The notes: generated by a model not told the origin, from the sequence alone. Positions 24,395 through 38,719 are shown, counted from the first letter of the stretch. The stretch is DNA of 64,000 nucleotides from Enchytraeus crypticus (GCA_905160935.1 CAJHZI010000533.1:2012001-2076000), one strand, 5' to 3'. Translations and numbers: made by a program.

Positions 24395-24600
24395 GCCTAA
24401 ATGTTAGTCGAAGCTGAGGAAGGCATAGGGGCCCACCTCGCCATAAGCATAATCCCCAAGCAAAATGTATAAAACAACAAGAATGAGAATTGATAGATGA
24501 TTTAAAGTTACACTCATAGGTACACGTGAAGAGGAAAACGGAAGACAGAAAAGAGTGGAGCGCGATATACTATGGACCTGCCCGTAGGTAGCGCACTAAG
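24395..24600 (+). mobile_element. Element E copy with (TA)n instead of (GA)n tail
   Basis: AATGTTAGTCGAAGCTGAGG head, shared 3' half and GCGCACTAAGATATACTG end that passes directly into about 290 bases of TA-rich microsatellite. Confidence 0.75.
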
Positions 24601-24606
24601 ATATAC

Positions 24607-24667
<61 letters not shown>

Positions 24668-24693
24668 ATGTATATATATATGTATATATATAT

Positions 24694-24745
<52 letters not shown>

Positions 24746-24890
24746 TATGCATATACATGTATATATATACACATATATCCATGTATGTATATACATGTAT
24801 TTATTTATATAAGCATATATATATAACATATATATATATAAATTTATATATATATATATATATATTATGTATATGTAGGCCTACACATGT
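24601..24890. repeat. Long (TA)n microsatellite at an element-E tail
   Basis: TA runs with TATG/CATA interruptions. Confidence 0.93.
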
Positions 24891-25618
24891 ATATACATTT
24901 TATGTATATTTACATATTATGCTTACATATATACGGTACACAGTATATGTATGTTTATTTATTTTTATATCATTGTTTATAATTATACTACCATACCTTG
25001 GTGAATAAAATGTCTATATGGACTACTGAATAATTTGATCATATTCCATTTTAACTCTTTTTCAGCTATTATCATATCCGGGTAATAAAGCTCATCATGC
25101 TCGGATTAGCGTGCACAGGATCATATAATCCTGGATTCTGCTAAATTTCGTAGACTCGCTGGCTGCTGTTGTTACAGCTGTAGGCCGGTTACGTCTTAGA
25201 GTTCCTTGAATCTTTACATCAATATCACAAAAACATATAAACGTGCATGTGGAAGAAAGGCCGTATCATGCCAAGAAACATAGACAAACAAAGAGCCTGC
25301 ACACGAGTGCGCACAGAGACACTTAGACGGAGATGCAGTAGGATAATGGCACGCACACAGAAGCATGCAGCCACTCAGTTACAAGCATGTTATCGACTGA
25401 TACGCTGCTGCGCGTTAAGTTCTGCAGACTTGCAGAAGTTTCGAGGCATGGATGTTATAAAAACCATCAAATAAAGAGAAGAAATAAAGAGAAGCATACA
25501 TTCTTGGCTTGCTAGGTTACTGTCTAAAGTGAAAAAGGCAGAGCTGACGAGAGTTTATTGCTCGTCAAACTCTTTAATGATTATTGAGATTGCAGTGTAG
25601 TCGTCATGCATAATATCT

Positions 25619-25651
25619 ATATTACAATAGATAGAATATCTATTGTAATAT
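25619..25651. repeat. Perfect inverted repeat, 15-bp arms
   Basis: ATATTACAATAGATA-GAA-TATCTATTGTAATAT, immediately left of the CR1-like LINE fragment. Confidence 0.85.
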
Positions 25652-25673
25652 GGATAGAATATCTATATAATAT

Positions 25674-25862
25674 AGAAGAGGTCATAATTATAAGTTGTTC
25701 AAGCCTAGTGTAAGGACAGACTTAGGAAAGTTTTCTTTTTCTCAAAGGGTGAAAATTGATAGGTGGACCTCTTTGAGTGAGGAGGTCGTGAATGCGGTGT
25801 CGGTGAATAGTTTTAAAAATAAGCTGGATGTTGTAATCATGTATGATTGGGGGCTAAAATAA
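25674..25862 (+). pseudogene. CR1/L2-like LINE reverse transcriptase C-terminus
   Basis: An open frame reads RRGHNYKLFKPSVRTDLGKF, SFSQRVKIDRWTSLSEEVVN and SVNSFKNKLD to TAA. The order R-G-H, K-P, R-T-D, F-S-Q-R-V, W-(N)-S-L, N-S-F-K-N-x-L-D is the common C-terminal block of CR1/L2/Rex-type LINEs. 5'-truncated. Confidence 0.8.
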
Positions 25863-27508
25863 GCCCTTGGCTTTCTTTCCTTGTTCCTGCTACCTAATTT
25901 TGACTAATGATCGAATAACGAAAGATGGTAGCAGTTCTGATAAATTCCGTTAAATCTCTTGTTATCTTAAGCATCTTGCAAGTTGAATGATTAACACACA
26001 CGGTGACCCCATTTAATTGATCTTTACATTGCTATTCCAAAATTGTAATAATAATATACAATTATTATCACGAATTTTGAAATCGTTAGGGGTAACATTT
26101 TAAGTACACATTTAAAACATTTATTATTTTTGTATTTTTGTAATTTATATTGAATCATTTCATGTGTTCTGGCCCAACATCGACAAAACAAATTTTAAAT
26201 AAATGAAAGCACTTTCACAAGCCCTGCCTACTACTCTCGTTAACACGTTATAAGCTTATTTTATCACCCCGTATTCTTACGTCATGGAGGCTACCTATTT
26301 TCCAGCTGTTATTTGTTTCATAGGACTGCAGGACTTGAAGAGGCCTAGTGCCTATGCCAGTGCCAGCAACCTAGCGGGACTAGGTATCATTTCGATAACT
26401 CCTTCTGTCCCAGGATTAGCAGGTAAATTTGATAGGATTTTGATAAATTTAATTTTACGGATAACTTTTCTTGGTATCAATAAGTAATTTCAAAATAGCG
26501 TGTATTTATTTAAGTTTATCCGAGAAGCATAAATTCCTGGAAAAATTCCTGTAAGCGCATTAAGGGTGTTTAGTTTATTCGACTGGGTCAAACATATTGA
26601 TCTCATATAATTGTGAAGAACGTTAGTAGAATTGTAAATGTACTGCTGACTAGCTTTGTCTGTATCTCTACGCGTGTGCCTACCAGTCTAGTGCAAATGA
26701 CAGATCCTGAGGTGAATTGAATCCTTGTGGGTTCGAATCCTAGCCGCGCTGATCTGAGAGTAAAATCTCGGACATTCACTGGACTGATTACACGGAAAAT
26801 GGAATAAATTGCCTAACGGTTTAAACATGTGGTATTAAAATGTGATAGATATCAAAATAGTTGATCATTTCACTATAATGCGTGTATACTTTTTTACTTA
26901 GTAGAAGATTAGCTTCTAGAATGGGGGTTGGTCTAATTTACGACGTTCAAGATAATTTTAGTGAACGAAGAAAAGTTCCTAAATCGATTGATTGCGCCAG
27001 ATGGATATGAAATTTGAAGATTTAGCAAATTTTAACCCGATTACAACTCGAAGAATCTAAAGCGATTTGAGTCTCGTTAAATTCGAACCAGGCTTGAGCT
27101 AAGTGCAGAAATATGGACTACTCTAACGACTTTGGAAAAGGGGTCGGCTGAGTTTATATGCCAAGTTAATATTCCGCAAAATGGTGAATTTGACTCATTT
27201 TATAAAAATTAAATCCTAACCGACGATGGCTTAGATATCAACGTCAGCAAGTAGCTAACGCTAAAGTAGCGCATAATATAGTAGATCACGTGCTTTAGAC
27301 AATAATGCTATAATTAGACATCACAAAGGAATCTAAGCTCTATGAGGTAATACAATAGTATTGTATCTTGGAGCTTAATCCATTTTATTGCAAACCTTAT
27401 CAAACTATTAATTTTTATCCTAATGCATGTATTTTTCATATTTGTGCTGAGAAAACAAGTTTTAAGTCAGTTTGAAAGTTAAACAGCAATTATAGAAATG
27501 TTTTCCCT
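25863..27508. other. No gene seen except SINE-C copy 2
   Basis: The 67-codon frame at 26284-26487 has no recognisable motif and no clear splice context. Confidence 0.45.
26695..26890 (+). mobile_element. SINE-C copy 2 (tRNA-like B box)
   Basis: Box B GGGTTCGAATCC matches the Pol III consensus. Same body and 3' end as the other copy. Confidence 0.7.
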
Positions 27509-27795
27509 TCCCCATGTTGTGTCCGGGTTATTTTAAAAATTAACCAACCGGTGGGTGACTGCATGTGTCGTAGGAGGCGACTAATGCACTTTGATCCACA
27601 CCAACGGCAGAAAGGTCATTCGGTTAGTGAGCGCGTAGGCTCCAGAAATTGCTACAAAAATATAAACGAATGAAAAAGTCTCAAATAGGGGATTGACTGA
27701 TGAATGATATGATGTAGGACAGTGATGATTTGAGACAGTCTATTCGTATCCCGATGATGGTGGTGGTGGTGGTGGTGGTGGTGGTGCTGATGATG

Positions 27796-27849
<54 letters not shown>

Positions 27850-27871
27850 GTGATGACGATGACGATGACGA

Positions 27872-27910
<39 letters not shown>

Positions 27911-27913
27911 TGA

Positions 27914-27945
<32 letters not shown>

Positions 27946-27946
27946 T
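27509..27946 (+). mobile_element. Family B copy with long GGT/GAT/GAC tail, abutting GMC exon 1
   Basis: The body ends at TATTCGTATCCCGATG and passes into about 190 bases of GGT, GAT and GAC triplets. The array stops about 12 bases before the acceptor-like CTACAG of GMC exon 1. Confidence 0.82.
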
Positions 27947-27964
27947 TTCCCTGCTACAGACAAG

Positions 27965-28100
27965 ATGACGTCAGCCTATCAGATCACGGCGGTGGTGATT
28001 CTGATCAGCCTGTTTGTGGCCTACCACATGCTGGGCGTGGAGGACATGGTAAGAGTCTTCATCAAGAGAGATCTCAAACCAAAGTATGACTACATCATAG
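27965..28100 (+). CDS. GMC exon 1 (start, N-terminal hydrophobic segment)
   Basis: The ATG in CAAGATGACG opens a hydrophobic segment followed by KYDYII, and the donor is ATAG|GTATGT in phase 1. A good acceptor (CCCTGCTACAG) ends at 27959, so this exon probably carries a few bases of 5' UTR and follows a non-coding exon that I cannot locate. Confidence 0.85.
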
Positions 28101-31100
28101 GTATGTTATCAACTACCAGTGACCTAGCCAGGTTTTAGTCATAGCAGAGCAGTTTCCTCACTCGAAAGCGTGAGGAAACGGATGAGCCCAGGATTTGAAC
28201 CACGCACATACTGATCTGCAGTCGAATATCTTACCGACATCGCCACTGGCTCCACCCACTTTACCACTGGTTCTAGCAATGTTATGAACTGCCAGTTGCC
28301 ACGATTTAATCTTAGGGGAGGCCCCAATACAAGGCAATTTTAATTACTGTCAACTATTCTTCTAGTAAACACTGTATAATGTAGTAAACGCTATCATGGG
28401 GGCATATGTCCCTCTGCCCCTCGTTACGCCACCGTGAACTACTGCTTGAAAGGGTTTAACTTCTGTGATATAATCAGCGTGATGATCAACTTAGTCTAGT
28501 TATATGACAACTTAGTGCAGTTATATGATAACTTAGTGCAGTTATATGACAAGTTAGTGCAGTTATATGACAAATTAAAAATAACAATACTAATAACTTA
28601 GTGCAGTCACTGAGCGTGATGCAAACGCTGAGAAGGATATTAACTTATTTTGATTGACAATCAAAGAAGTCTTGGTCTTTCCTCTGAACGACCAAGAAAA
28701 GGTTTCATCGACTTACATCAAAGAATCTCTAATGATGAACTTTAAATCCAATTATTTTCTTTTAAATGCTTCAGGGATGAGACCCTTCTGAACAATATTA
28801 GCTAATTTTTTTATACAAAATGTTAATTAAAGTTTTAGTTTCAGTCCATAATCTAACATCAGCAGAGCAATCGATATACCGATAATAACTGACTGGCTGG
28901 AGCCAGTGGCGAAGTCGGTAAGACACTCGACCGCGGATCAGTATGTGCGGGGTTCAAATCCTGGGCTCGTCCGTCACTGACATCGCTTTCGAGTGAGGAA
29001 ACCGAAGTTAACCCTAGCTTTACCAGCTTTTTTGTTTTAATATGATCTTTCAGGTGAATCCATCGAATACAACTTGAATGCAGTAATAGAATATAATCAT
29101 TCCTAATGTTCCAGTTTGATTAATCTTACGTTTACTATAGTTGGAGGAGGAACAGCTGGAGCAGTTCTGGCAGGAAGACTCTCAGAGGATGTCAACATAA
29201 AGAACATCCTGCTGATCGAGGCTGGAGACAACCCGAGCAAGGAGAAGAACGTGCCCATCGACATTCCTGTGCTTGCTGACGCTGTGAGAGGCACAAAGTG
29301 GGACTGGAAGTACGAGACTGTGCCTCAGAAGGACGCCTGCAAGGCTTCCATCAAAAACGTTGGTACATTTATGCACCCGGCTATCTCTGTAAGAATTTCC
29401 ACTGAGAATCCCCACCTATATTTTCCTGCCCGTGTCTAAAATAATTTTCCTCAACAAAGGATGATGTCAGGGACGTAAAATGTTACAAACTCTTGCAAAT
29501 TTTGATCTAAATTAGATTAAAGCTTTAGAAACTAGTTACTTTCTATACCTTGAAGAATTTCACAAAGATGGTAATGTTTATGTTAAGTCTAAGGCGTGAG
29601 TTTATACACAAACTTCAATTCTCTTCTGTCTCGCTTGCTTACAGATCAGTCAATCTGTCAGCAAGATGATGTCGTCAGAATTCTTCAGGAATACATATAA
29701 AACTGTTTAAGATCAACGGCCTTATGGGAATGTGTATGTAAAAAAGCTAAGGCATAACGAGTTTTGAAATGATCTTTGTAGACCTGAGAACTCAAAAGTT
29801 AAATTTTACGGTTTGTGAATTAATTTCGATCAGTAACTTCATCGTGACGTGATAAATGCCGCAGCCTGTGCGGCTCAAGCGAGCCACTATGGGCTAGTTT
29901 AAAATGTCGGTCAGAAAATTTCCCTGTGCCGTCAAATATCAGAGCGCAAGTGACTTGCCTTTCATTAAACAGACCTCCCCACATTCATTAAACAGTCCTC
30001 CCCACTCCTAACTCAGCACTGACAACAATAAAGACCATTATATTTAGCAAGGCTATAAAAGCATTCAATAAATAAAAAACAATAAAGGCATCACTAAAGG
30101 CATAACCAGTGAATTTCGAGATAAGCCAGGCCGGTTAATAAGCGGACTATAGCAAGTAAACAAGGGTTCATAAAATCCAAAAGTGAGTGTCCTCTCGATA
30201 AACCCGTCGATAGCTATCCATCGGGATGCCGTAAGATCGGGTACCCTGTCTTGGGCTATGAAAATGTGAAAATTATTTATTTATTTACTTAATCATTCTT
30301 TTGCACCACAGAGCATCGTTTCATATACAGATATACAGCAAAATAAAATGTGCACGAGAAATGCAAATGATTTGAATAGTTTTCTCAGTAGATGAATTAC
30401 TTATCTCATAGCACATAAAGTTTGAACTCCCATTAGAATTTGAAATACTCAAATCAAAGTAAATATCTCAGAATAGATAGGCAATGCTAATTTTCACGTT
30501 ATATAAAGATAATAACAATAAAGATTGCAATAACATAAGAATTAATGGACCTAGATGGTTGGTGTTCTAAAGAAAATATGAGGTTAAGTGTTCATTAGTG
30601 TAAGTCTCTACAACCTCGTTAATTCTCAGCTACTTGAAAATATAAATGTCTGAAAAAAAAGACGACAAATCGCATTACAATGATAATCGTACTACTTGTA
30701 CTACAATGACAGCACATCCAAGTAAAGTCCTATTAAAAATGAATAATACAAAAATTTTAATAATTGAAATTAATAATTCCTCTTACCAGCTGGCTTAATT
30801 GATCAGCCACTAAAATTAAAAAATTATTAAATTATACAATTTACAATTTTATTTTTTAAATTCTTTAATTAATTAAATAATTAAATTTAATAATTATACC
30901 ATTTGTTATCTTAAACGATCACATAATCTTATATAATTTTAGGTTTGCCCGTGGGCAATGGGAAAGGGCCTTGGAGGAACGAGCAACATGAACTATATGC
31001 AGTACCTGAGGGGTAGTAGACACGACTATGATGATTGGGCAAACAACGGGGCCACGGGCTGGGGCTACAAAGATGTTCTGCCCTATTTCATTAAATCTGA

Positions 31101-34100
31101 AGATCAACAGAATGGAGAATTTATCAGGACAGGTATGGATTATTTTTCTTTGTTGTCTAAAATTAGCAATATACTCGTCCCTGACATCGCTTTCAAGTGA
31201 GGAAACTGGCGCTAACATTAGCTTTTTTACTTTTACTTTAACAATACTTTAAACCTGACTCTCTCTAACTTATGAAATAAGAAAGCAATAGGGGCAGGTA
31301 CTCTAGGCTGGGAATGCAAAAAGCTGGTAAAGCTAATATTAACGCCAGTTTCCTCATTCGAAAGCGATGACGATGACTCGCACAGTGACGGTTGAGTCCA
31401 GGATTTGAACCCAGCACATACTGATCTGTGGTCAAATATCCAACCGACATCGCCACTGGCTCCAACAGGTCATTTCGCGGGCTTCAATAACTCCAGCATG
31501 TCATATCACTGGCTAACTGCGAGTGTAAATGCGTGCAATGTCAACGTCTTATGATTTGGTGTTTTTAATGTCGCCGAGGATCAGAGGCATAAGTCTTCTC
31601 TTCAAGACGACTGGACGCACTCGAGCTACTGACACATGGAATATTTCAAGCGTATTACAGCTTCCATCCCGCTAGATACAGATTCGCTTTAGCTGCAGGT
31701 ACATACATAGGGCTCAATGTCGTCCTGAGCTAGGACAGCATTCAAAATTTATTTTCAGCTGCTCGCAGTTCTCTTGCAATACACAGAATTTTACGGATAT
31801 TATAAGGTGTCTAGCGAGCAAATTAGTGTAAGAATATTGTACGGGTTTTAAAAAAACTCTGTTTTTTATTTATTTTTCAGTGTTTCACGGGTTTGGAGGA
31901 AGACTGACAGTGGGTGACGCCAGCCCATCAGCAATCAATAAAGTCATGGATCTCTGCTTCAGAGAAGTGGGGCTGAAGAAACGGGATATAAATGGTCAAA
32001 CTCAGTTCGGTAAGTTTTTCCGTATAGAGAAAAAGAGAGATTAGATAAACTTGCATGGTACATATACATGCACATGTATGCACTTAGTTATGGTACATAT
32101 ACATGTATGAACTAAAGTTATGGTACATATACATGTATACACTAAGTTATGGTACATATACATGCATACACTAAGTTATGGTACATATACATGTATGCAC
32201 TAAGTTATGGTGCATATACATGTATGCAATATGTTATTGAAAAAAATTAGGACGCTGAATCATTCCCATTAAAAAGTGAAAGTGATTTAGGAATTAATAT
32301 CGAAAATTTAATATCTATTTGACGAAATTCAATATCTACGACTTGCAGTATATTGATAAACATGAGAAATATATGAGTTACAAAGTAAATCTCTTCACTA
32401 CTAACTGCATAAGTCAATGTTTCTCTATTCACTTAAAGTCTGTTAAATTTTCTGGTTGTACTTATGTTGTCATACAGAGTTACTGACTCTTTGCTGGTAG
32501 CTATTTACTCAATTCGTTTTCTGTTCTTGACTTCGCTACCCTAGTTAAACTTCTATTCACTGGAAGAAGATGACGATGATATATTTTCCGATTTTTTTTT
32601 ACTAGTTATTATTTCGTTTGAATAATAATTAAAAATAACAAAAGCAATTTTATTCACACCCGTTGTGGCGAATGGCAGGTCGAGTGTCCTTACACTGCAT
32701 AGATTAAAGGTCCTTTGAGACTATGTTAAGCTTCATGAAGACTGGTTGATCTACAGGTTGGGCGCCCACACAAGCCACTATCAGACGAGGTCAGAGGTGG
32801 AGCACCTACAGAGCTTTCCTTCAGAGTGTCATGGACAGGAAGAACCTTCATGTGCTCACTCGAGCTACTGCAAATAAGGTTGAATAAAATTAACTTCTTT
32901 CTCTCATCTCTCTCTCTCTCTCTCTGTCTAGTACGGTGCAAGGAACATATTCACCACTCAGTGTCAGCGTCCCTAAAGACCACTCAATAGATCAATAAGG
33001 CAATCCTTTCACAAAAGCTATCCCCTATGTAGTCCTCATGCAGTCTATAGCTGCAGAAAAATAGCTAAGGTGCTTTCAGATTCCTTCCTTTGTTTTTTGC
33101 GTAGTTGCCTCAAAATTGGCTACAGGCACGTAATATTGTTCTAGTATAGAAATGCAGTCATGGACATTATACAATCCAAATCTATATTTACTGTATCGAC
33201 ATTGATCATCTCTTTACGCCACAATTGTCGCAGCCCATGGATAAGTATCCATGGGCTGCGACAATTGTGGCGTAAAGAGATGATCAAAATATACTGTTCA
33301 AAGGAATGAACAATAATTCTTTTGGAAAACATCCAAATTTAAATTTTCGTGACTAATAATGCCATCAATTGCAGATTATTTTACAACGATAAATTCGTTT
33401 ACGTTGAAGGATTTAGAGTTGAATTCATGCCGGCCATTACACCACTATAGAAATTGACGGAGGTTATTATTAGAGTTGAATTACATGAGATATCATAAGA
33501 ACTCCATCAAGAACAAGAACTAGACCTTTAGCAATGCATTACCTTCAATTCTTTACATAACTGCACACTCGTAAGATTTTTATCTCTGTCTTAAAACTAA
33601 AGTATAGCAATATATTGATATTTTTAGACTCCTAATATTCAAAACTCTGCTTGTGTGACAATCAATATTTCAGATAATATTCGACGGAAAGACGGCCGTA
33701 GCCGTTGAGATAGAGTATCGAGGTAAGACGTTCAAGGTTCAAGCCGAGAGGGAGATCTTTCTGACAGCCGGCACAGTGGGAACTACAAAGCTTCTTCTTC
33801 TTTCTGGTGTTGGACCTAAGAAACATCTGGATGACCTCAAGGCTTGTTCTTTAACTCTCTTACCTTCTGTGATTATCTCTCTCTCTCTCTCTCTCTATCG
33901 CTCTCTCTCTCTCTCTGTTTGTCTCACTCATTCTCTTCTCTCTCTCCCTCTCTCTCTGTCTCACTCATTCTCTTCTCTCTCTCTCTCTCTCTGTTTGTCT
34001 CACTCATTCTCTTCTCTCTCTCTCTCTCTCTGTTTGTCTCACTCATTCTCTTCTCTCTCTCTCTCTGTTTGTCTCACTCATTCTCTTCTCTCTCTCTCTC

Positions 34101-37100
34101 TCTCTGTTTGTCTCACTCATTCTCTTCTCTCTGATTCTCCGAAGCCTCTAGTTACTTTCTCTAATGCTCTATCGAATGGCTGATCTAAGGCAAGCATTCT
34201 TGCTCATGTATCTCGCTCATTCCGAGAACTTTAGGGTGAATATAATAACCTAGTCTAATAAATAACCTAGTATAATTAATAACCTAGTCTATTTAATAAC
34301 CTCATCTAATTCATAACCTAGTCTAATTAATAACCTGGTTTAATTAATAACCTAGTCTAATTAATAACCTAATCTAATTAATAGCATAGCCTAAGTAATA
34401 ACCTCGTCTAATTAATAACATAGTCTAATTAATAACCTAGTCTAATTAATAGCCTAGTCTAATTAATAACCTAGTCTAATTAATAGCCTAGTCTAATTAA
34501 TAACCTAGCCTAATTAATAACCTCGTCTAATTAATAACCTAGTCTAATTAATAACCTAGTCTAATTAATAGCCTAGCCTAAATTAATAACCTAGTCTAAT
34601 TAATAGCCTAGTCGAATTAATAACCAAGTCTGTTTAATAACCTAGTCTAATTAATAAGCTAGTCTAATCAATAACCTGGTCTAATTAATAACCTAGTCTA
34701 ATTAATAACCTAGTCTAATTAATAACCTAGTCTAATTAATAGCCTAGTCGAATTAATAACCTAGTCCGATTAATAACCTAGTCTAATTAATAACCCTAGT
34801 GTAATTAATAGCCTAGTCGAATTAATTAATATGAATCCACGTGAAAGAAATTCGATCTGAACGTTCAACAAATTTTAGTTGCATAGTCACAGTACAGTAC
34901 TGCACAGTACTGTACTGTGACTATGATGTACTGAAACTGTACTGGACCGTACTGTGCTGTACTGTGCTGTGCTACTGTGCAGTACTGTACTTTGCTGTAC
35001 TATGCACTAATGCGCAGTTCTGTTGCAGTACTGTACTGTGCTCAATTGTGTTACTGTTACTTGCAGTGTTGCACTTTATTGCGTCATGCGGTGTTGTACT
35101 GCAGAACAATATATCAAAAACGCTTCACTGTACTGATTGTTGCCCTATATTCTTTCGTACTGTGCAGTCCTATATATACTGTACTGTAATGTACTGAAAT
35201 ATACTGTACTTTAAAGAAAATTGTTCAATGCATTATGCAGTACAGAACTGGACTGCACTGTGCAATACTGCACTACACTCAATTGTAATGTACTGCATTG
35301 TATCGTGCTCTAGATACCGGTTGTAGCTGATTTGCCCGTTGGCGAGAATTTGCAGGATCACGTGATTGGAGACGGTGTGGAGCTTTTTACGTCCTTTACT
35401 GGTCTGACCATAACAGCTGCACGAGCTGAGAACTTTGTGTCATCCTGGGTGTACAGTATACTAGGAACAGGTATAATGGATTGCTCAATCAATAACTCGT
35501 TCAAGAATTCTACTCATAAATCAGTCAACCAATTAATTTCAATTCAATTTCAATTCAATTAATATAAACACCAAAAAGGGACATACAAACCAGTAGAGTT
35601 CATATGCAAAACACATAAACAAGCAAATGCAATAGGAAAAATATACACTATATGTGAACTATGGTGACCTTAAAGAAAATAAGATAAATAATGATAATAG
35701 ATGAACTTGTGCATACAGAATAGGCAGGTGTATAATTTTAAATTGAGAATTAAAAATAAAATAATAAAAATAATAAAAGAAGAGGAAGAAGATAGAGATG
35801 AGCCAATAGATATATATTAAGTATTTAATAGATAGCTATTAAATACTTTATATATATATATATATATATATATCGAAGATTATTTAAAGTCAGTTGTTTT
35901 ATCAATGACTCGATCGTTCTATACAGAAATCAGTCAATCAATCGCAGAAGACATAGGCCTAATAGCATGCTTACACATGACATACCATACATATTACAGA
36001 GTTTCCTTACGTAACAGGGATTTGTGTAGCTATGATTGCCTCCTACTCTTCACGATCATTAGTGATTGTCGCCTTTGATAGCAAAGAGTGAAGCACCAGT
36101 GTGGACTTCCTGATATATCCGGTGATTATATGATTTCAGGAATGAAGGCCAGCCCGAGATTCCGTGAATCAGTGGCGAACATAAGACTGCGACACCAGCC
36201 TCCCCACATAAAGTATCCCCTCGTCTCTCTCCACATTGCCTCAAACCCTCACGCCTACACTCCTCAACAGCTCAACGTCAAAGAAGAGGTAGACTCTCTG
36301 TCATCTGATGTTCTCATATTTGCTTGTGTTGTGTCCGAACCATTGAAGAATAGACAGATAGTTACTTCGTAAGAAGCGACTGAACAACTGAGCAAGGAAA
36401 GGAAACAATATCGTAATCAAATAAACTATGGGCTATAATATGATGTGGACTATGGGCAAAATTATGATGTTGACTATTGGCTCTGCTATGATGCTGACTA
36501 CGGTCTGTATTATAATGTTGACTATGGTCCATATTACGATGTTGACTACGGTCTATATTACGATGTTGACTACGGTCTATATTATCATGTTGACTACGGT
36601 CTGTATTATAATGTTGACTATGGTCTATATTACCATGTTGAATATAGTCTATATTACCATGTTGACTATGGTCTATATTACCATGTTGAATATAGTCTAT
36701 ATTACCATGTTGACTATGGTCCATATTACCATGTTGAATATAGTCTATATTACCATGTTGACTATGGTCTATATTACCATGTTGAATATAGTCTATATTA
36801 CCATGTTGACTATGGTCTATATTACCATGTTGACTATGGTCTATATTACCATGTTGACTATGGTCTATATTACCATGTTGAATATAGTCTATATTACCAT
36901 GTTGACTATGGTCTATATTACCATGTTGAATATAGTCTATATTACCATGTTGACTATGGTCTATATTACCATGTTGAATATAGTCTATATTACCATGTTG
37001 ACTATGGTCTATATTACCATGTTGAATATAGTCTATATTACCATGTTGACTATGGTCATATTACCATGTTGACTATGGTCTATATTACCATGTTGACTAT

Positions 37101-38719
37101 GGTCTATATTACCATGTTGAATATAGTCTATATTACCATGTTGAATATAGTCTATATTACCATGTTGACTATGGTCTATATTACCATGTTGAATATAGTC
37201 TATATTACCATGTTGAATATAGTCTATATTACCATATGACTATGGTCTATATTACCATGTTGACTATGGTCCATATTACGATGTTGACTATGATCTATAT
37301 TACCATGTTGACTATGGTCTATATTACCATGTTGACTATGGTCTATATTACCATGTTGAATATAGTCTATATTACCATGTTGACTATGGTCCATATTACG
37401 ATGTTGACTATGATCTATATTACCATGTTGACTATGGTCTATATTACCATGTTGACTATGGTCTATATTACGATGTTGAATATAGTCTATATTATCATGT
37501 TGACTATGGTCTATATTACGATGTTGACTATGGTCTATATTACGATGTTGACTATGGTCTATATTAAGATGTTGACTATGGTCTATATTAAGATGTTGAC
37601 GGTGGTTAATTTTGTGATCGAGGGTGGTGATCGTCTTCTGAGGGAATTAGTTTTGCTAGTCGAATGACTGATACATTGCTCAATTCCTGCAGCAACAGAG
37701 ATCAAATCTCCGTTGGGCAACATTATTTTAAGCGTCACTATATCTCCCGTCGAATCATTTATTTAGAAGCCATTTCTATCTAGTCGGTAACTGAATTAAA
37801 CAATTTGTTACATTGCAGCGGTAAAACAGTAAATGTTAAATTTGCATATTTTAAGACAACAGAATGATCGTAATTGGCTACTCTTTGCTGTTTACTAAAT
37901 TGTGGATGAGCTTCGAGCTCTTCTATATTTTCATCATCATCATCATTATCATCATAATCATCATCATGATCATCGTCATGATCATCATCATCATCGTCAT
38001 CGTCATGATCATCATCATCATCATCGTCATGATCATCATCATCATCGTCATCGCTCTCCTCTTTTGAATCCCAGTTTAATTAGGGTCGGGATTAGAAAAT
38101 GTTGTAGCAATATTTGGAGCCTACGTGCTTACCAACCGAATATCTATTCTGCTGTCTGTTTGAATCTTAGAGCTTTGTCACCTTTTACGACACCTGCAGT
38201 CGCTGGTTGGTCTATTCTTCGGCAATCCGGACGCAACACGGTACGAGTTCTTCTATAATATATGATTACAAAAAACTCTTATATTTGGAATGATTCAGGC
38301 GTGGGAGGCAGTGCACGGAGACCCTCCATCCACTGAAGGATTCACAATCTTTCCAGTCCTCATGCATCCGAAGAGCAAAGGAACGATCCGCTTGAAGTCC
38401 GCCAATCCACAAGATCCGCCCTTGATCGATCCACGCTACCTCTCCGAGGAACTGGATGTGAAAATGTTGTCTGAAGGTATAATCCAATTCTCATGAAAAT
38501 CATAAAACCTTAAAACGAAAGAGGTTTCTTTATATTTATCTTTCTTCACTCACTCTCTCGCAATAGATCTTCTCTCTCTCTCATCTATCGCTCTCTCGTC
38601 CTTCTCCTCATCTATCTCTCCCTTTTTCTCTCTCGCTCTCTCTCTCTCTCTCTCACTCTCTCGCAATAGATCTCTTCTCTCTCTCTCTTCTCTCTCTCTC
38701 TCCCTCTAGTCTTTCTCTT

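Noticed and set aside
25247..25474. 75-codon Arg/Cys-rich frame on +
   Set aside because: No motif, no splice context and no supporting neighbour. I cannot call it a gene.
27652..28089. Poly-His and poly-Met/Val frames near GMC exon 1
   Set aside because: Translations of the GAT/GGT tail of a family B element.
28893..28975. Functional tRNA gene
   Set aside because: Good A and B boxes, but the same sequence recurs about 14 times with a common non-tRNA body and 3' end, so it is a SINE.
36428..37667. Open frames of 143-264 codons as Tyr-rich or Met/Thr/Val-rich proteins
   Set aside because: They are the 24-bp minisatellite translated in frames kept open by its period, inside a GMC intron.
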